This document shows, in pieces, positions 56,063 through 64,000 of a stretch of 64,000 nucleotides of DNA. The notes under the pieces were generated by a model. It saw nothing but the letters and a program-made list of their open reading frames with translations. It searched no databases and was not told where the DNA came from. The stretch is taken from the NCBI GenBank assembly GCA_000955875.1, contig JYOE01000015.1, positions 746-64,745 of the forward strand. Reading direction: 5' to 3'. Position 1 is the first letter of the stretch. Each line of letters opens with the position of its first letter. The stretch is from Terrabacter sp. 28. Lineage in GTDB: Bacteria; Actinomycetota; Actinomycetes; Actinomycetales; Dermatophilaceae. The position numbers were made by a program, and so were the translations under genes.

Positions 56063-57818
56063 CGCGCCCGTCGAGAAGTTCGACCGACCCGAGCGCCCGG
56101 ACCTTCCCGACCCCGCCGACCTGCCCGACGCCGACGGCGCGCCCGCCCCTGACCTCCGGGGCCCGGAGGTCGGTTTCACCGACGAGCCCGCCGACCAGCG
56201 CACCGACGACACGCGCACGTATGCCGTCCCTCTCGCTCCCGCGGCCGGGTTCCCTTCCCATGCCGACTCGTCCGCACAGTCCGGAGAGTCCGGAGAGTCG
56301 GCAGAAGACCAGCGCACCGTGCGCCAGCGGCTCGCCGACGCGCAGGAGCGGGTGCGACCGTGGTCGGCCTGGACGCTGCGCGCCAAGCTCGTCGCGTCGA
56401 CCCTCGCGCTCTTCGCCGTGCTCAGCTCTGCCATCGGTGCCTTCACCGTCGTTGCGCTCGACCGGCAGCTGACCGGCCAGGTCGACGACCAGCTGAACAC
56501 CGCGATCCAGCAGATCTTCGTCGACCGTCGCGGGATCGAGTTCGATGCCACCGAGCACGGACCACGGGGCCCCGGCGACGAGGGACTGGTGGCCTTCATC
56601 CCGTCGAGCCCGACGGACGACTACCCGATCCCTCTCGGCCGGGTGTCGGTCGAGCGGGAGTGGAAGGTCCTGACCTCGTCCCAGCTGACGGCGCTCAACA
56701 CGGCGGCACTGGGCCGGGACCCGGAGAACGTCACGTTGACGGGCCTGGGCACCTATCGGCTTCGCTCGCTGTCCGCGGGTCTGCAGGCGAGTCCATCGAG
56801 TCCCGTGACTCCTGGCGCGCTCGTCGTGGGCCTGCCCATCGAGCCGGTGCAGCGCACCATCCAGCAGATGGTGGTCGTCGTGGTGATGGCAGTCGGGGCC
56901 GGCATCATCCTCGTCGCCGTCCTCGGGACCTGGCTCGTGCGGCGCAACCTCGAGCCGCTGCGTCGGGTGGCTGCGACCGCGACGAAGGTCTCGCGCATGC
57001 CGCTGCACTCGGGCAAGGTGGCGCTCGCCGAGCGCGTCGACGCCGCCGACACCGACACGCGCACCGAGGTCGGCCAGGTCGGAGCAGCCTTCAACGAGAT
57101 GCTCGACCACGTCGACGAGGCCCTCAACGCGCGCCACCAGAGCGAGCAGCGGGTGCGCCAGTTCGTCGCCGACGCCTCGCACGAGCTGCGCACGCCGCTC
57201 GCGTCGATCAAGGGCTACGCGGAGCTGTCGCGCCGCGAGCCGAACGCCGTGCCGCAGACCGTCACCCACGCCATGGGACGCATCGAGTCCGAGGCGAACC
57301 GGATGAGCTCGCTCGTCGAGGACCTCCTGCTCCTCGCGCGACTGGACGCCGGCCGCCCGCTCGAGGAGGCACCGGTCGACGTGTCGATGCTCGTCATCAA
57401 CGCCGTCAGCGACGCCCACGCCGCCTCGCCGGGCCACCGGTGGGACCTCGACCTGCCGCCCGAGCCGGTGGAGGTCCGGGGTGACGCGGCACGCCTGCAC
57501 CAGGTCGTCGCCAACCTCCTCGGCAACGCCCGCACGCACACCCCCGACGGCACCCGTGTCACGACGTCCGTGCGCCCGGAGGGGGAGTGGGTTCGCGTGG
57601 CGGTCCACGACGACGGTCCTGGTGTGCCGGAGACCTTGCAGCCCAACGTCTTCGAGCGTTTCGCCCGCGGTGACGACGCGCGCGTGAGGGCCGGCGGAAG
57701 CACTGGCCTCGGCCTGTCGATCGTGGCCGCGGTGAGCAAGGCCCACGGCGGTCGCGTCGAGCTCGAGAGCAAGCCGGGCGACACGACGTTCAGCCTGCTC
57801 CTCCCCGCCGCCGTCTGA
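56040..57818 (+). CDS. Sensor histidine kinase, two-pass membrane type
   Basis: A 592-residue kinase with an unusually long acidic/Pro-rich cytoplasmic N-terminus (about 1-115). Membrane helix 1 is at about 118-142, the extracellular sensor at about 143-275, and helix 2 at about 279-302. HAMP, HisKA with His381 (ASHELRTPLAS) and HATPase_c (HDDGPGV, GSTGLGLSIV) follow. It pairs with the preceding OmpR-type regulator. The target genes may include the downstream glycosyltransferase genes of the same operon. Confidence 0.94.
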   Translation: MSSSRPSDAPVEKFDRPERPDLPDPADLPDADGAPAPDLRGPEVGFTDEPADQRTDDTRTYAVPLAPAAGFPSHADSSAQSGESGESAEDQRTVRQRLADAQERVRPWSAWTLRAKLVASTLALFAVLSSAIGAFTVVALDRQLTGQVDDQLNTAIQQIFVDRRGIEFDATEHGPRGPGDEGLVAFIPSSPTDDYPIPLGRVSVEREWKVLTSSQLTALNTAALGRDPENVTLTGLGTYRLRSLSAGLQASPSSPVTPGALVVGLPIEPVQRTIQQMVVVVVMAVGAGIILVAVLGTWLVRRNLEPLRRVAATATKVSRMPLHSGKVALAERVDAADTDTRTEVGQVGAAFNEMLDHVDEALNARHQSEQRVRQFVADASHELRTPLASIKGYAELSRREPNAVPQTVTHAMGRIESEANRMSSLVEDLLLLARLDAGRPLEEAPVDVSMLVINAVSDAHAASPGHRWDLDLPPEPVEVRGDAARLHQVVANLLGNARTHTPDGTRVTTSVRPEGEWVRVAVHDDGPGVPETLQPNVFERFARGDDARVRAGGSTGLGLSIVAAVSKAHGGRVELESKPGDTTFSLLLPAAV

Positions 57819-57908
57819 GGTCCCGCCAGGACCCGGGCCACGAGTGCTCATTCCCGCACCAAAGTCGGGTCATAGCAACGGCACAGCCGCGGGCCCGAGC
57901 GTTGAGCC

Positions 57909-59921
57909 ATGGACACCATGACCCTCACGACCACGGGCACGGCGGGCAGCTCCGCACCGGCGCCCTCGGGGCCGGCCGACCCGCGCCCCCGGACCCACTC
58001 GACGCCCGCCGCCGCCCGTGCGGGTCGTCCCAACCGCTTCCAGCGCCTGTGGCGCGGGCCCGACGCAGACCCCGTCTGGGCGCGTCCGGCGCTGCTCGGC
58101 CTGCTCGTTGCGACACTCGTGCTCTACACGTGGAACCTCACGGCGAGCGGCTACGCGAACTCGTTCTACTCCGCGGCCGTCCAGGCCGGCGCCGACAGCT
58201 GGAAGGCCTTCTTCTTCGGCAGCTCCGACGCGGCCAGCTCGATCACCGTCGACAAGCCCCCGGCCTCCCTCTGGGTGATGGCCCTGTCGGTGCGGGTGCT
58301 CGGCCTCAGCTCCTTCGCGATCCTCCTCCCGCAGGCCCTCATGGGCGTCGCGACGGTGGGGGTCGTCTATGCGACGGTCAAGCGCCAGTTCGGTGCCGCC
58401 GCGGGTCTCATCGGTGGCGCCGTCGTCGCGCTCACGCCGGTCGCGGCCCTGATGTTCACCTTCAACAACCCGGACGCCCTCCTCACCCTGCTCATGGCGC
58501 TCGGCGCGTGGGCGACGGTGAAGGCCATCGAGCAGGCATCCCCGAAGTGGATGATGGTCGTCGGCGTCTTCATCGGCCTGGGCTTCCTCACCAAGACTCT
58601 CCAGGTTCTCCTCGTCGTGCCGTTCTTCGGCCTCGCCTACCTCGTCGCGGCGCCCACGACCCTGCGCAGGCGGATCGTCCACTCCCTCCTCGCCGTCGGC
58701 GCGATGGTGCTGTCGGCCGGCTGGTGGGTCGCGATCGTCGAGCTGATTCCCGCGTCTGCCCGCCCCTACATCGGTGGCAGCCAGACGAACTCGTTCCTCG
58801 AGCTGACCTTCGGCTACAACGGTCTCGGCCGCATCAACGGTGACGAGGCCGGCTCCGTCGGTGGCGGTGGTGGCAACGGCGGCGGCAACTGGGGTGCGAC
58901 CGGCCTGTTCCGGATGTTCTCCTCGAGCGTCGGCGACCAGGTCTCGTGGCTCATCCCGAGCGCGCTGGTGCTGCTCGCGGCCGGCCTGTGGTTCCGGGGC
59001 CGGCGCCCGCGCACCGACCTGCGCCGCGCGGCCTACCTCGTCTGGGGCGGCTGGCTCGTCGTCACGATGCTCGTCTTCTCGTTCATGGCCGGCATCTTCC
59101 ACGAGTACTACACGGTGGCCCTGGCCCCCGCGATCGGCGCGCTCGTCGGCATGGGCGCGGTCGAGGCCTGGCAACGCCGCGCCAGCGGTGCCGGCACGGT
59201 CGTCCTCGCGGTCGCGACCGCGGCGGCGGCGACCTGGAGCTTCATCCTCCTGTCCCGCACGACGGCATACGGCGACTGGCTGCGCGTCTCGGTGCTCGCG
59301 GTCGGCATGGCGGCGGCCCTGCTCATCCTCGCGACGCGCTGGCTGCACGTGCGCGCCGTGCCGCTCGTCGTCGCCGGTGCGCTCGTCGCGGGACTCGCCG
59401 GCCCGGGGGCGTATGCCGTGTCGACGACGGCCCAGGGCCACTCCGGGTCGATCGTCACCGCGGGTCCCGCCGGCTCCAGCCGCGGCCCGGATGGTGGCGG
59501 CGGGTTCCCGGGTGGGCCGCAGGGCGGAGGGGGCGCCATGGGTGGCCTGCTCAACGCCGAGACGCCCAGCACCGCCGTCGTCGCGGCCCTGTCGGCCAAC
59601 GCCGACCGGTACACGTGGGTCGCCGCCGCCATCGGCTCACAGACCGCGGCCGGCCTCCAGCTCGGCACGCAGCTGCCGGTCATGGCGATCGGCGGGTTCA
59701 ACGGCTCCGACCCGAGCCCGACCCTGGCCCAGTTCCAGCAGTACGTCGCCGACGGCAAGATCCACTACTTCGGCGGTGGTGGGCGCGGCTTCGGCAACCA
59801 GAACGGTGGCAGCAGCGCCTCGTCCGAGATCAGCGCCTGGGTGCAGGCGAACTTCAACTCGGTCGAGATCGACGGCTCCACCTTCTACGACCTGATCCAG
59901 CCCGTGTCGTCGGCTCAGTGA
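57909..59921 (+). CDS. GT39-family membrane glycosyltransferase (ArnT/PMT-like)
   Basis: A 670-residue polytopic enzyme with about 11-12 helices. The first extracellular loop has the NSFYSAAVQAGADSWKAFFFGSSDAASSITVDKPP motif of the ArnT-like actinobacterial subgroup, with the conserved acidic residue and Lys-Pro. A Gly-rich loop lies near 310-325, and a soluble C-terminal domain (about 535-670) ends the protein. The family transfers sugars from polyprenyl phosphates to wall polymers, lipids or proteins. It follows a two-component pair and overlaps a GtrA gene, suggesting signal-controlled envelope glycosylation. Confidence 0.9.
   Translation: MDTMTLTTTGTAGSSAPAPSGPADPRPRTHSTPAAARAGRPNRFQRLWRGPDADPVWARPALLGLLVATLVLYTWNLTASGYANSFYSAAVQAGADSWKAFFFGSSDAASSITVDKPPASLWVMALSVRVLGLSSFAILLPQALMGVATVGVVYATVKRQFGAAAGLIGGAVVALTPVAALMFTFNNPDALLTLLMALGAWATVKAIEQASPKWMMVVGVFIGLGFLTKTLQVLLVVPFFGLAYLVAAPTTLRRRIVHSLLAVGAMVLSAGWWVAIVELIPASARPYIGGSQTNSFLELTFGYNGLGRINGDEAGSVGGGGGNGGGNWGATGLFRMFSSSVGDQVSWLIPSALVLLAAGLWFRGRRPRTDLRRAAYLVWGGWLVVTMLVFSFMAGIFHEYYTVALAPAIGALVGMGAVEAWQRRASGAGTVVLAVATAAAATWSFILLSRTTAYGDWLRVSVLAVGMAAALLILATRWLHVRAVPLVVAGALVAGLAGPGAYAVSTTAQGHSGSIVTAGPAGSSRGPDGGGGFPGGPQGGGGAMGGLLNAETPSTAVVAALSANADRYTWVAAAIGSQTAAGLQLGTQLPVMAIGGFNGSDPSPTLAQFQQYVADGKIHYFGGGGRGFGNQNGGSSASSEISAWVQANFNSVEIDGSTFYDLIQPVSSAQ
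59264..59417. repeat. Inverted pair of the GTATGCCG word inside the GT39 gene
   Basis: GGCATAC at 59264 and GTATGCC at 59411 have nine-base inverted arms (ACGGCATAC against GTATGCCGT) and about 140 bp between them, both within coding sequence. The codon readings differ (Thr-Ala-Tyr-Gly and Ala-Tyr-Ala-Val). Confidence 0.45.
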
Positions 59922-60400
59922 GCGCGGCCATGACCGACATCCGCACCGGCGGGGCCACGCACGTGGCCTCGCCGGTGGCGCGGATCCGTTTGTCCCGACA
60001 GGTGATCCGGTTCGCCGGGGTCGGCGTGCTCTCGACTGCCCTGCACCTCGGCCTCTTCGCGGCGCTCGAGCACGCGGGCATCGGGTCGCAGCTCGCCAAC
60101 GGCGTCGCGCTCGTCGTCGCGACGATCGTCAACACCGCGGCCAACCGGGCGTGGACCTTCGGCGTGACCGGCCGCGAGCGCATGGTGTCGCACCACGGCC
60201 AGGCCCTCGTCATCTTCGCGATCACGTATGCCGCCACGACCCTCGCGCTCGCCGTGCTCGGTCGCGTCGCGCCCGAGTCCGGCACGGCGGTGCAGACCGC
60301 GGTCGTCGCCGTCGCGAACGTGCTGTCGACGGCCGTGCGGTTCGTCGCCATGAAGCGCTGGATCTTCCGGCCCACGGAGAGCGCCGCCGCAGACACCTGA
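59918..60400 (+). CDS. GtrA family membrane protein
   Basis: A 160-residue protein with four predicted helices and the GtrA pattern: QVIRFAGVGVLSTALHLGLFAAL, an ANGVALVVATIVNTAANRAWTFG segment, and a C-terminal RFVAMKRWIFR. GtrA-like proteins help flip or handle polyprenyl-phosphate-linked sugars, which suits the adjacent GT39 enzyme. The GTG start overlaps the GT39 stop (GTGA); an ATG four codons later is an alternative. Confidence 0.87.
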   Translation: MSAAMTDIRTGGATHVASPVARIRLSRQVIRFAGVGVLSTALHLGLFAALEHAGIGSQLANGVALVVATIVNTAANRAWTFGVTGRERMVSHHGQALVIFAITYAATTLALAVLGRVAPESGTAVQTAVVAVANVLSTAVRFVAMKRWIFRPTESAAADT

Positions 60401-60408
60401 GGGAGAGG

Positions 60409-61506
60409 TCAGTCGCGGTCGGCGTCTGCGGCGCAGGCCTCCCACCAGGGGTCCTGGTGGGCGGCGACGACCTCGTCGATGTCGTTGCCGCTCAGCTCGA
60501 TCCGCGTGCCGACCTTGGGTGCGACCAGGCGGACTCCGCTCTCGGCAGCGGCGCGGCGGGCCCAGCGGATCGGCTCGCTCCACCAGTGCGTGGCGAGGTT
60601 GAAGGTCGCCCAGTGGATCGGCAGCATGACCGAGTCGGTCTCGCCCTTGTTGAGGTCGAGGTGTGCCTCGATGGCCTGGGCGGGGTCGAGGTGGATGTCG
60701 GGCCAGTGCACGCTGTAGGCGCCGATGGGGATGATCGTCAGGTCGAACGGCCCGAGGTCGGCGCCGATGTCGGCGTAGCGGTGGGTCGGGCCGGAGTCGC
60801 CGCCGAAGAACACCGAGTGCTGCGGCCCGTGCAGCGACCAGGCCGCCCACAGCGTCTGGTTGCGCACGAAGCCGCGACCGGAGAAGTGGCGCGCCTCGCA
60901 GCAGGTGATGCGGATGCCGGCGACCTCGGTCTCCTCGCGCCAGTCCAGGCTCGTGATGCGTCCCGTCGGCACGCCCCAGGAGCGCAGGTGCTCGTCGACG
61001 CCCAGCGGCACGACGTAGTGCGGCCGGTGGGTGCGCTCGAGCTGCCGGATCGACGGCTCGTCGAGGTGGTCGTAGTGGTCGTGGCTGATGACGACGGCGT
61101 CGAGGTGCGGCAGCTCGGCGATGGGTCCGGGCACGGGGTGCAGCCGCTTCGGTCCGGCGACGACCGACGGCGAGGCACGGTTGCCGAAGACGGGGTCGAG
61201 CAGGAAGCGGCGGCCGTCGAGCTCGACGACGCTCGTCGCGTGCCCGTACCACGTGACGGCGAGGTCGGCGGGCTCGTGCGCGTGGCGCGGCCGGACGAGG
61301 GGCACGGTGCCGCGGGGGCGTCCACGGCCGAACTCGCGCACCATCGTCATGAGCATGCTGCCGGGACCCTCGGCCTCGGACGTCGCGACGACGTGCGTCG
61401 GCTCGTGGGAACGGAACTCACCGTCGCGGTAGTTCGGCGAGCCGGCGGCGCGGCTGCGCTGCGTCGCGGTCGGGGCGCCCATCCGGCGCAGGATCGGGAG
61501 CTGCAC
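60409..61506 (-). CDS. Metallo-beta-lactamase-fold hydrolase, NAPE-PLD/UlaG-like
   Basis: A 365-residue metallohydrolase. Metal motifs are SHDHYDHLD (about 158-166), EARHFSGRG, GDSGPTH and a late PIHWATFNLATH. The order resembles N-acylphosphatidylethanolamine phospholipase D and related L-ascorbate-6-P lactonase-like proteins. The GTG at 61506 was chosen for its AGGAGA ribosome site; an upstream TTG opens the frame by 8 codons. It is a paralogue of the next gene upstream. No signal peptide is visible. Confidence 0.87.
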   Translation of the reverse strand: MQLPILRRMGAPTATQRSRAAGSPNYRDGEFRSHEPTHVVATSEAEGPGSMLMTMVREFGRGRPRGTVPLVRPRHAHEPADLAVTWYGHATSVVELDGRRFLLDPVFGNRASPSVVAGPKRLHPVPGPIAELPHLDAVVISHDHYDHLDEPSIRQLERTHRPHYVVPLGVDEHLRSWGVPTGRITSLDWREETEVAGIRITCCEARHFSGRGFVRNQTLWAAWSLHGPQHSVFFGGDSGPTHRYADIGADLGPFDLTIIPIGAYSVHWPDIHLDPAQAIEAHLDLNKGETDSVMLPIHWATFNLATHWWSEPIRWARRAAAESGVRLVAPKVGTRIELSGNDIDEVVAAHQDPWWEACAADADRD

Positions 61507-61631
61507 TGGCTTCTCCTGCCTGTCGTGCAATCACGGTCGGCGGCCCCGGGAAGGGCCACCGTCATTCTCGTCCAGCGACGGGGGAGTCGCCCGAGTTCCC
61601 CCGTGGAGATCGGGTGACGGCCGTGTGAACG

Positions 61632-62948
61632 TCAGTCGCGGTCCTCGGCCGCCGAGCAGACCTCCCACCACGGGTCGGAGTGCGCCTTGGCGACGGAGCG
61701 CGCGTCGTCACCGGCGAGGTCGACGCGCTGGCCGACGCGGGGGAAGGCGACGGGCACGCCGGCCTCGGCAGCAGCACGGCGCAACCGGCGTACGGGCTCG
61801 GCCCACCAGTGCATCGACAGGTTGAACGTGGCCCAGTGCACCGGCACGAGCAGCGACTCGCGCGCGGCGGTGCGCACCGTGCGGGTCGTCTCGGTGGGCT
61901 CGCCCTCCTCGTGCGCCCCGCCGGGGGTGTCGATGCGCTGGTCGCCGGCGATGAACCCGTCCGCCACGCCGGCGTCGTCGGCCACGAGCGCCTCGGCGTC
62001 GTCGCCGAGGCGGTTGACGTCGCGGTGGGCGGCGAGGGCCTGCTCGGGGTCCATGTGGATGTCGGGCCAGAACGAGTCGTAGGCGCCGACCGGCATGAGC
62101 GTGAGGTCGAAGGGGCCGAGGTCGGCGCCGATGCTCGCGAAGCGCTTCGACGTGCCGGAGTCGCCGGGGAAGTAGGCCGAGTGCGCGGGGCCGTGGAGGG
62201 CCCAGCCGGCCCACAGGGTCTGGCTGTCGACGAGGCCGCGACCCGAGTTGTGGCGGGCCTCGGTGCAGGTCAGCCGGATGCCGGCCACCTCGGTCTCGCC
62301 GCGCCAGTCGAGGGCGGTGATGCGCTCCTCGGGCACGCCCCACGCGAGCAGGTGCGCGTTGACGCCGAGCGGCACGACGTAGTGCGGCCGGTGGGTCTGC
62401 TCGAGCCGGACGATCGAGGGCTGGTCGAGGTGGTCGTAGTGGTCGTGGCTGATGAGCACCGCGTCGATGCTGGGCAGGTCGGCGATGGAGCCGGGCACCT
62501 CGTGCAGGCGCTTCGGGCCGGCGTGTCGGATCGGTGACACCCGCTCGCTGAACACCGGGTCGACGAGGAAGCGCGCGCCGTCGATCTCGATGACCGTCGT
62601 GGCGTGGCCGTACCACGTGACGGCGAGCTCGCCCGGCTGCTGCGGCGGCTCGGCCGCGACGACGGGCACGGTGCCGACGGGCTCGCCCCGGCCGTGCACG
62701 CGGATGGCGGCGAGCAGGGCGCTCGTCTGGGCCTTGATGCGGGGCCGGAGCGAGGGCTCCTCGCCCTCGAAGCGCCGTCCCTTGAAGTTCGGGGACTCCC
62801 TGACGATCGGCAGGATGGCTGCGGGGGAGGCGCCCATCCGGTGCATGACCCGGACGAACTGCCGCGACCGGGTGCGGGACGAGACCTTCTCGATGGCGTG
62901 GGAGAGGGCCCGGACGGAGGGACGATCGGAGGTGCCGAGGCTGCGCAT
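61632..62948 (-). CDS. Metallo-beta-lactamase-fold hydrolase, paralogue with an inserted loop
   Basis: A 438-residue relative of the protein at 60409-61506. It shares AVTWYGHATTVIEIDGARFLVDPVFSERVSP-like blocks, SHDHYDHLDQPS, EARHNSGRG, GDSGTSK and PVHWATFNLSMH. It differs by an acidic insertion of about 45 residues before that last metal motif (from RLGDDAEALVADD to TAARESLL), and by a longer N-terminus. ATG 62948 has AAAGG upstream. The duplication is tandem and old, judging by the divergence. Confidence 0.86.
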   Translation of the reverse strand: MRSLGTSDRPSVRALSHAIEKVSSRTRSRQFVRVMHRMGASPAAILPIVRESPNFKGRRFEGEEPSLRPRIKAQTSALLAAIRVHGRGEPVGTVPVVAAEPPQQPGELAVTWYGHATTVIEIDGARFLVDPVFSERVSPIRHAGPKRLHEVPGSIADLPSIDAVLISHDHYDHLDQPSIVRLEQTHRPHYVVPLGVNAHLLAWGVPEERITALDWRGETEVAGIRLTCTEARHNSGRGLVDSQTLWAGWALHGPAHSAYFPGDSGTSKRFASIGADLGPFDLTLMPVGAYDSFWPDIHMDPEQALAAHRDVNRLGDDAEALVADDAGVADGFIAGDQRIDTPGGAHEEGEPTETTRTVRTAARESLLVPVHWATFNLSMHWWAEPVRRLRRAAAEAGVPVAFPRVGQRVDLAGDDARSVAKAHSDPWWEVCSAAEDRD

Positions 62949-63019
62949 CGGTGACCTTTCGAGGGCTGGGCGAGGGGTGGAGAGGGGCTCTCGGAACGTA
63001 CCCGCGTCAGCCTCTGCGT

Positions 63020-63054
63020 CAGCATGGTGTTGACGTGACACCATGCTGGTGTCA
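63020..63054. promoter_or_regulatory. Overlapping dyads forming the operator of the RHH gene
   Basis: CAGCATGGTGT (63020-63030) and ACACCATGCTG (63038-63048) form one dyad around TGACGTG. TGACACC-ATGCT-GGTGTCA (63036-63054) forms a second, overlapping one. The second fills the spacer of the promoter and touches its -10 box, so a bound dimer pair would repress. An identical-arm copy lies inside the gene at 63350-63368. Confidence 0.75.
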
Positions 63055-63058
63055 TAGT
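63030..63058 (+). promoter_or_regulatory. Promoter of the RHH gene, probably leaderless
   Basis: TTGACG (63030-63035), 17-bp spacer, CATAGT (63053-63058), then 7 nt to the ATG at 63066. Initiation would coincide with or adjoin the start codon, and there is no Shine-Dalgarno sequence between the operator and the ATG. This is the same geometry as the GH42 promoter. Confidence 0.65.
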
Positions 63059-63065
63059 GATGCGC

Positions 63066-63623
63066 ATGGACATCACGGAGTACGTCGACGCACTGCGTCG
63101 GGATCTCGCCCAGGCGGCCAGGGCGATGGGTCCGGAGACCGAGCAGGCCGCCGAGCGCATCGGCTTCGCCCTCGACTCGTCGGCGCGGCTGGCCCTCATG
63201 GACGCCTTGTCGCACGCTGCGGCCGAGATCACCAACGAGCTCGACGGCACGTCCGTCGAGGTTCGGCTCCAGGGCCGCGAGCCCGTCTTCGTCGTCGTCG
63301 GCGCCGGCCCAGCCGCCCTCGCCGAGGACGCCCAGAGCGTGCGCACCGATGACACCACTGCGGTGTCAGCCGAGGACGAAGGGCCCGAGACCGCCCGCAT
63401 CACCCTCCGCCTGCCCGAGGTCCTCAAGGCCCGTGCCGAAGAGCTCGCCACGAGCCGGGGCCAGTCGCTCAACACCTGGATCGTCAATGCCGTGCGGGCG
63501 GCGACGGCAGCCCCGGGGCCCGCGCCCGGCTTCCCCCCGATGCCCCCCGGCCCCCAGTTCGGTCCCGGCGCGCCGGGGCGCAACCGCTCCTCGAACAAGC
63601 GGGTCCAGGGCTGGGTGCGCTGA
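63066..63623 (+). CDS. Ribbon-helix-helix DNA-binding protein, probably autoregulatory
   Basis: A 185-residue protein. Its N-terminal half (1-85) is helical and of unknown fold. A linker (about 86-115) leads to a CopG/Arc-like RHH unit at about 119-155 (ARITLRLPEVLKARAEELA, then GQSLNTWIVNAVRAA). The C-terminus is Pro/Gly-rich with a basic end. The presumed operator lies in its promoter and again in the linker-coding sequence. The ATG at 63066 fits the leaderless promoter. A DUF4097 gene follows; this pairing recurs in actinobacteria as far as I recall. Confidence 0.85.
   Translation: MDITEYVDALRRDLAQAARAMGPETEQAAERIGFALDSSARLALMDALSHAAAEITNELDGTSVEVRLQGREPVFVVVGAGPAALAEDAQSVRTDDTTAVSAEDEGPETARITLRLPEVLKARAEELATSRGQSLNTWIVNAVRAATAAPGPAPGFPPMPPGPQFGPGAPGRNRSSNKRVQGWVR
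63350..63368. promoter_or_regulatory. Second RHH operator copy, inside the RHH coding sequence
   Basis: TGACACC-ACTGC-GGTGTCA has the same 7-bp arms and 5-bp centre length as the promoter dyad at 63036-63054, 314 bp away. It is translated as part of the linker (Asp-Asp-Thr-Thr-Ala-Val-Ser), so the similarity is not due to a protein repeat. It could permit looping or a transcriptional roadblock. Confidence 0.7.
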
Positions 63624-63699
63624 CCCGCCCCACGGCGACGCACCCGCCCGCACGCACCCGCCACACGGCATACGCACACTTCGAGACAAAGGACATCCC

Positions 63700-64000
63700 A
63701 TGAGCACCAACCTCGAGACCCGCTTCGACACCACGGGTCCGATCAACCTCAAGGTCGAGCTCCTCGTCGGCGACGTCACGCTGACGGCGGGCGAGGCGCC
63801 GACCACGACCGTCCGGCTCGTCCCCCGCGGCAAGAGCGGCGCCGAGATGGCCGAGAAGTTCACCGTCGAGGCGCACGGCAACGACGTCGTCGTCATCGCC
63901 CCCAAGCGCGAGAGCTTCTTCGCCTTCGGCTCCAAGGGCTCGGTCGACGTCGAGATCGAGCTGCCGACGAGCAGCACGGTCGAGGCCAAGACGGGCGCTG
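63700..64000 (+). CDS. DUF4097 family beta-strand repeat protein, 3' end beyond the window
   Basis: The first 100 residues are present. They show alternating short beta strands with VELLVGDVTLTAG, VEAHGNDVVVIAPKRE and GSVDVEIELPTSSTVEAKTGA, the pattern of DUF4097/toastrack adhesin-like proteins. No signal peptide is present, so this member is probably cytoplasmic. AAAGGA precedes the ATG. It sits 76 bp behind the RHH gene and may belong to the same transcript. Confidence 0.85.
   Translation, partial: MSTNLETRFDTTGPINLKVELLVGDVTLTAGEAPTTTVRLVPRGKSGAEMAEKFTVEAHGNDVVVIAPKRESFFAFGSKGSVDVEIELPTSSTVEAKTGA

Overview
The window reads as chromosomal DNA from a very high-GC actinobacterium. Codons almost always end in G or C, starts are often GTG, and many genes overlap by 1-4 nt. 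Gene content fits Micrococcales, and I would guess Intrasporangiaceae (Janibacter/Terrabacter/Phycicoccus type). That guess rests on gene types and style, not on a database match. I found no rRNA, tRNA, CRISPR array, phage module or insertion sequence.

Layout. 1-3.3 kb: the end of a DUF222-type HNH protein, a DUF3072 protein, a VOC protein coupled to its GntR regulator, and an orphan GalT-like DUF4921 protein. 3.4-6.7 kb: a GH3 glycosidase coupled to a quinone oxidoreductase. 6.6-12.9 kb (minus): a tightly overlapped operon of three glycosyltransferases, an ABC exporter and an APH-fold kinase, probably for a surface saccharide. 13.1-19.7 kb: an SDR, a thioesterase/chaperone-like pair, a SWIM-SNF2 helicase, a UPF0303 protein and sodA. 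19.8-32.5 kb: a galactoside island. GH42 beta-galactosidase, DeoR regulator, galT and galK run on the minus strand. A divergent sugar ABC importer (binding lipoprotein and two permeases) runs on the plus strand. An AraC regulator with a PhyH dioxygenase and a GH36 alpha-galactosidase follow. 32.5-38.1 kb (minus): a patatin-like membrane protein, a NarL-type two-component pair and a Fur-family repressor. 38.2-43.7 kb: threonine catabolism genes tdh and kbl, separated by six unrelated small genes. 43.7-50.2 kb: a split-barrel flavoprotein, nadE, a GNAT protein, a zinc alcohol dehydrogenase and a second SNF2-type helicase. 50.4-60.4 kb: a VIT-family transporter, a BarA-like hybrid kinase, a QLD-repeat membrane protein, and an OmpR-type two-component system co-transcribed with a GT39 glycosyltransferase and a GtrA protein. 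60.4-64 kb: two tandem metallo-beta-lactamase-fold paralogues, an RHH DNA-binding protein with two copies of its presumed operator, and the start of a DUF4097 protein.

The most unusual signal is not a gene. The 8-mer GTATGCCG occurs 41 times (22 plus, 19 minus), about twenty times what base composition predicts. It lies in several reading frames, at two start codons and between genes, and accounts for much of the use of the rare codons TAT and ATA. Neighbouring copies tend to alternate in orientation, and every pair closer than 800 bp is inverted. This looks like selection on DNA or RNA sequence rather than on protein.

Other regulatory finds: a SoxR-box-like dyad in a 19-bp-spacer promoter upstream of sodA; exact inverted copies of TGTTCGAAA before each divergent arm of the galactoside island; two apparently leaderless promoters; and a second copy of the RHH operator inside the RHH gene.
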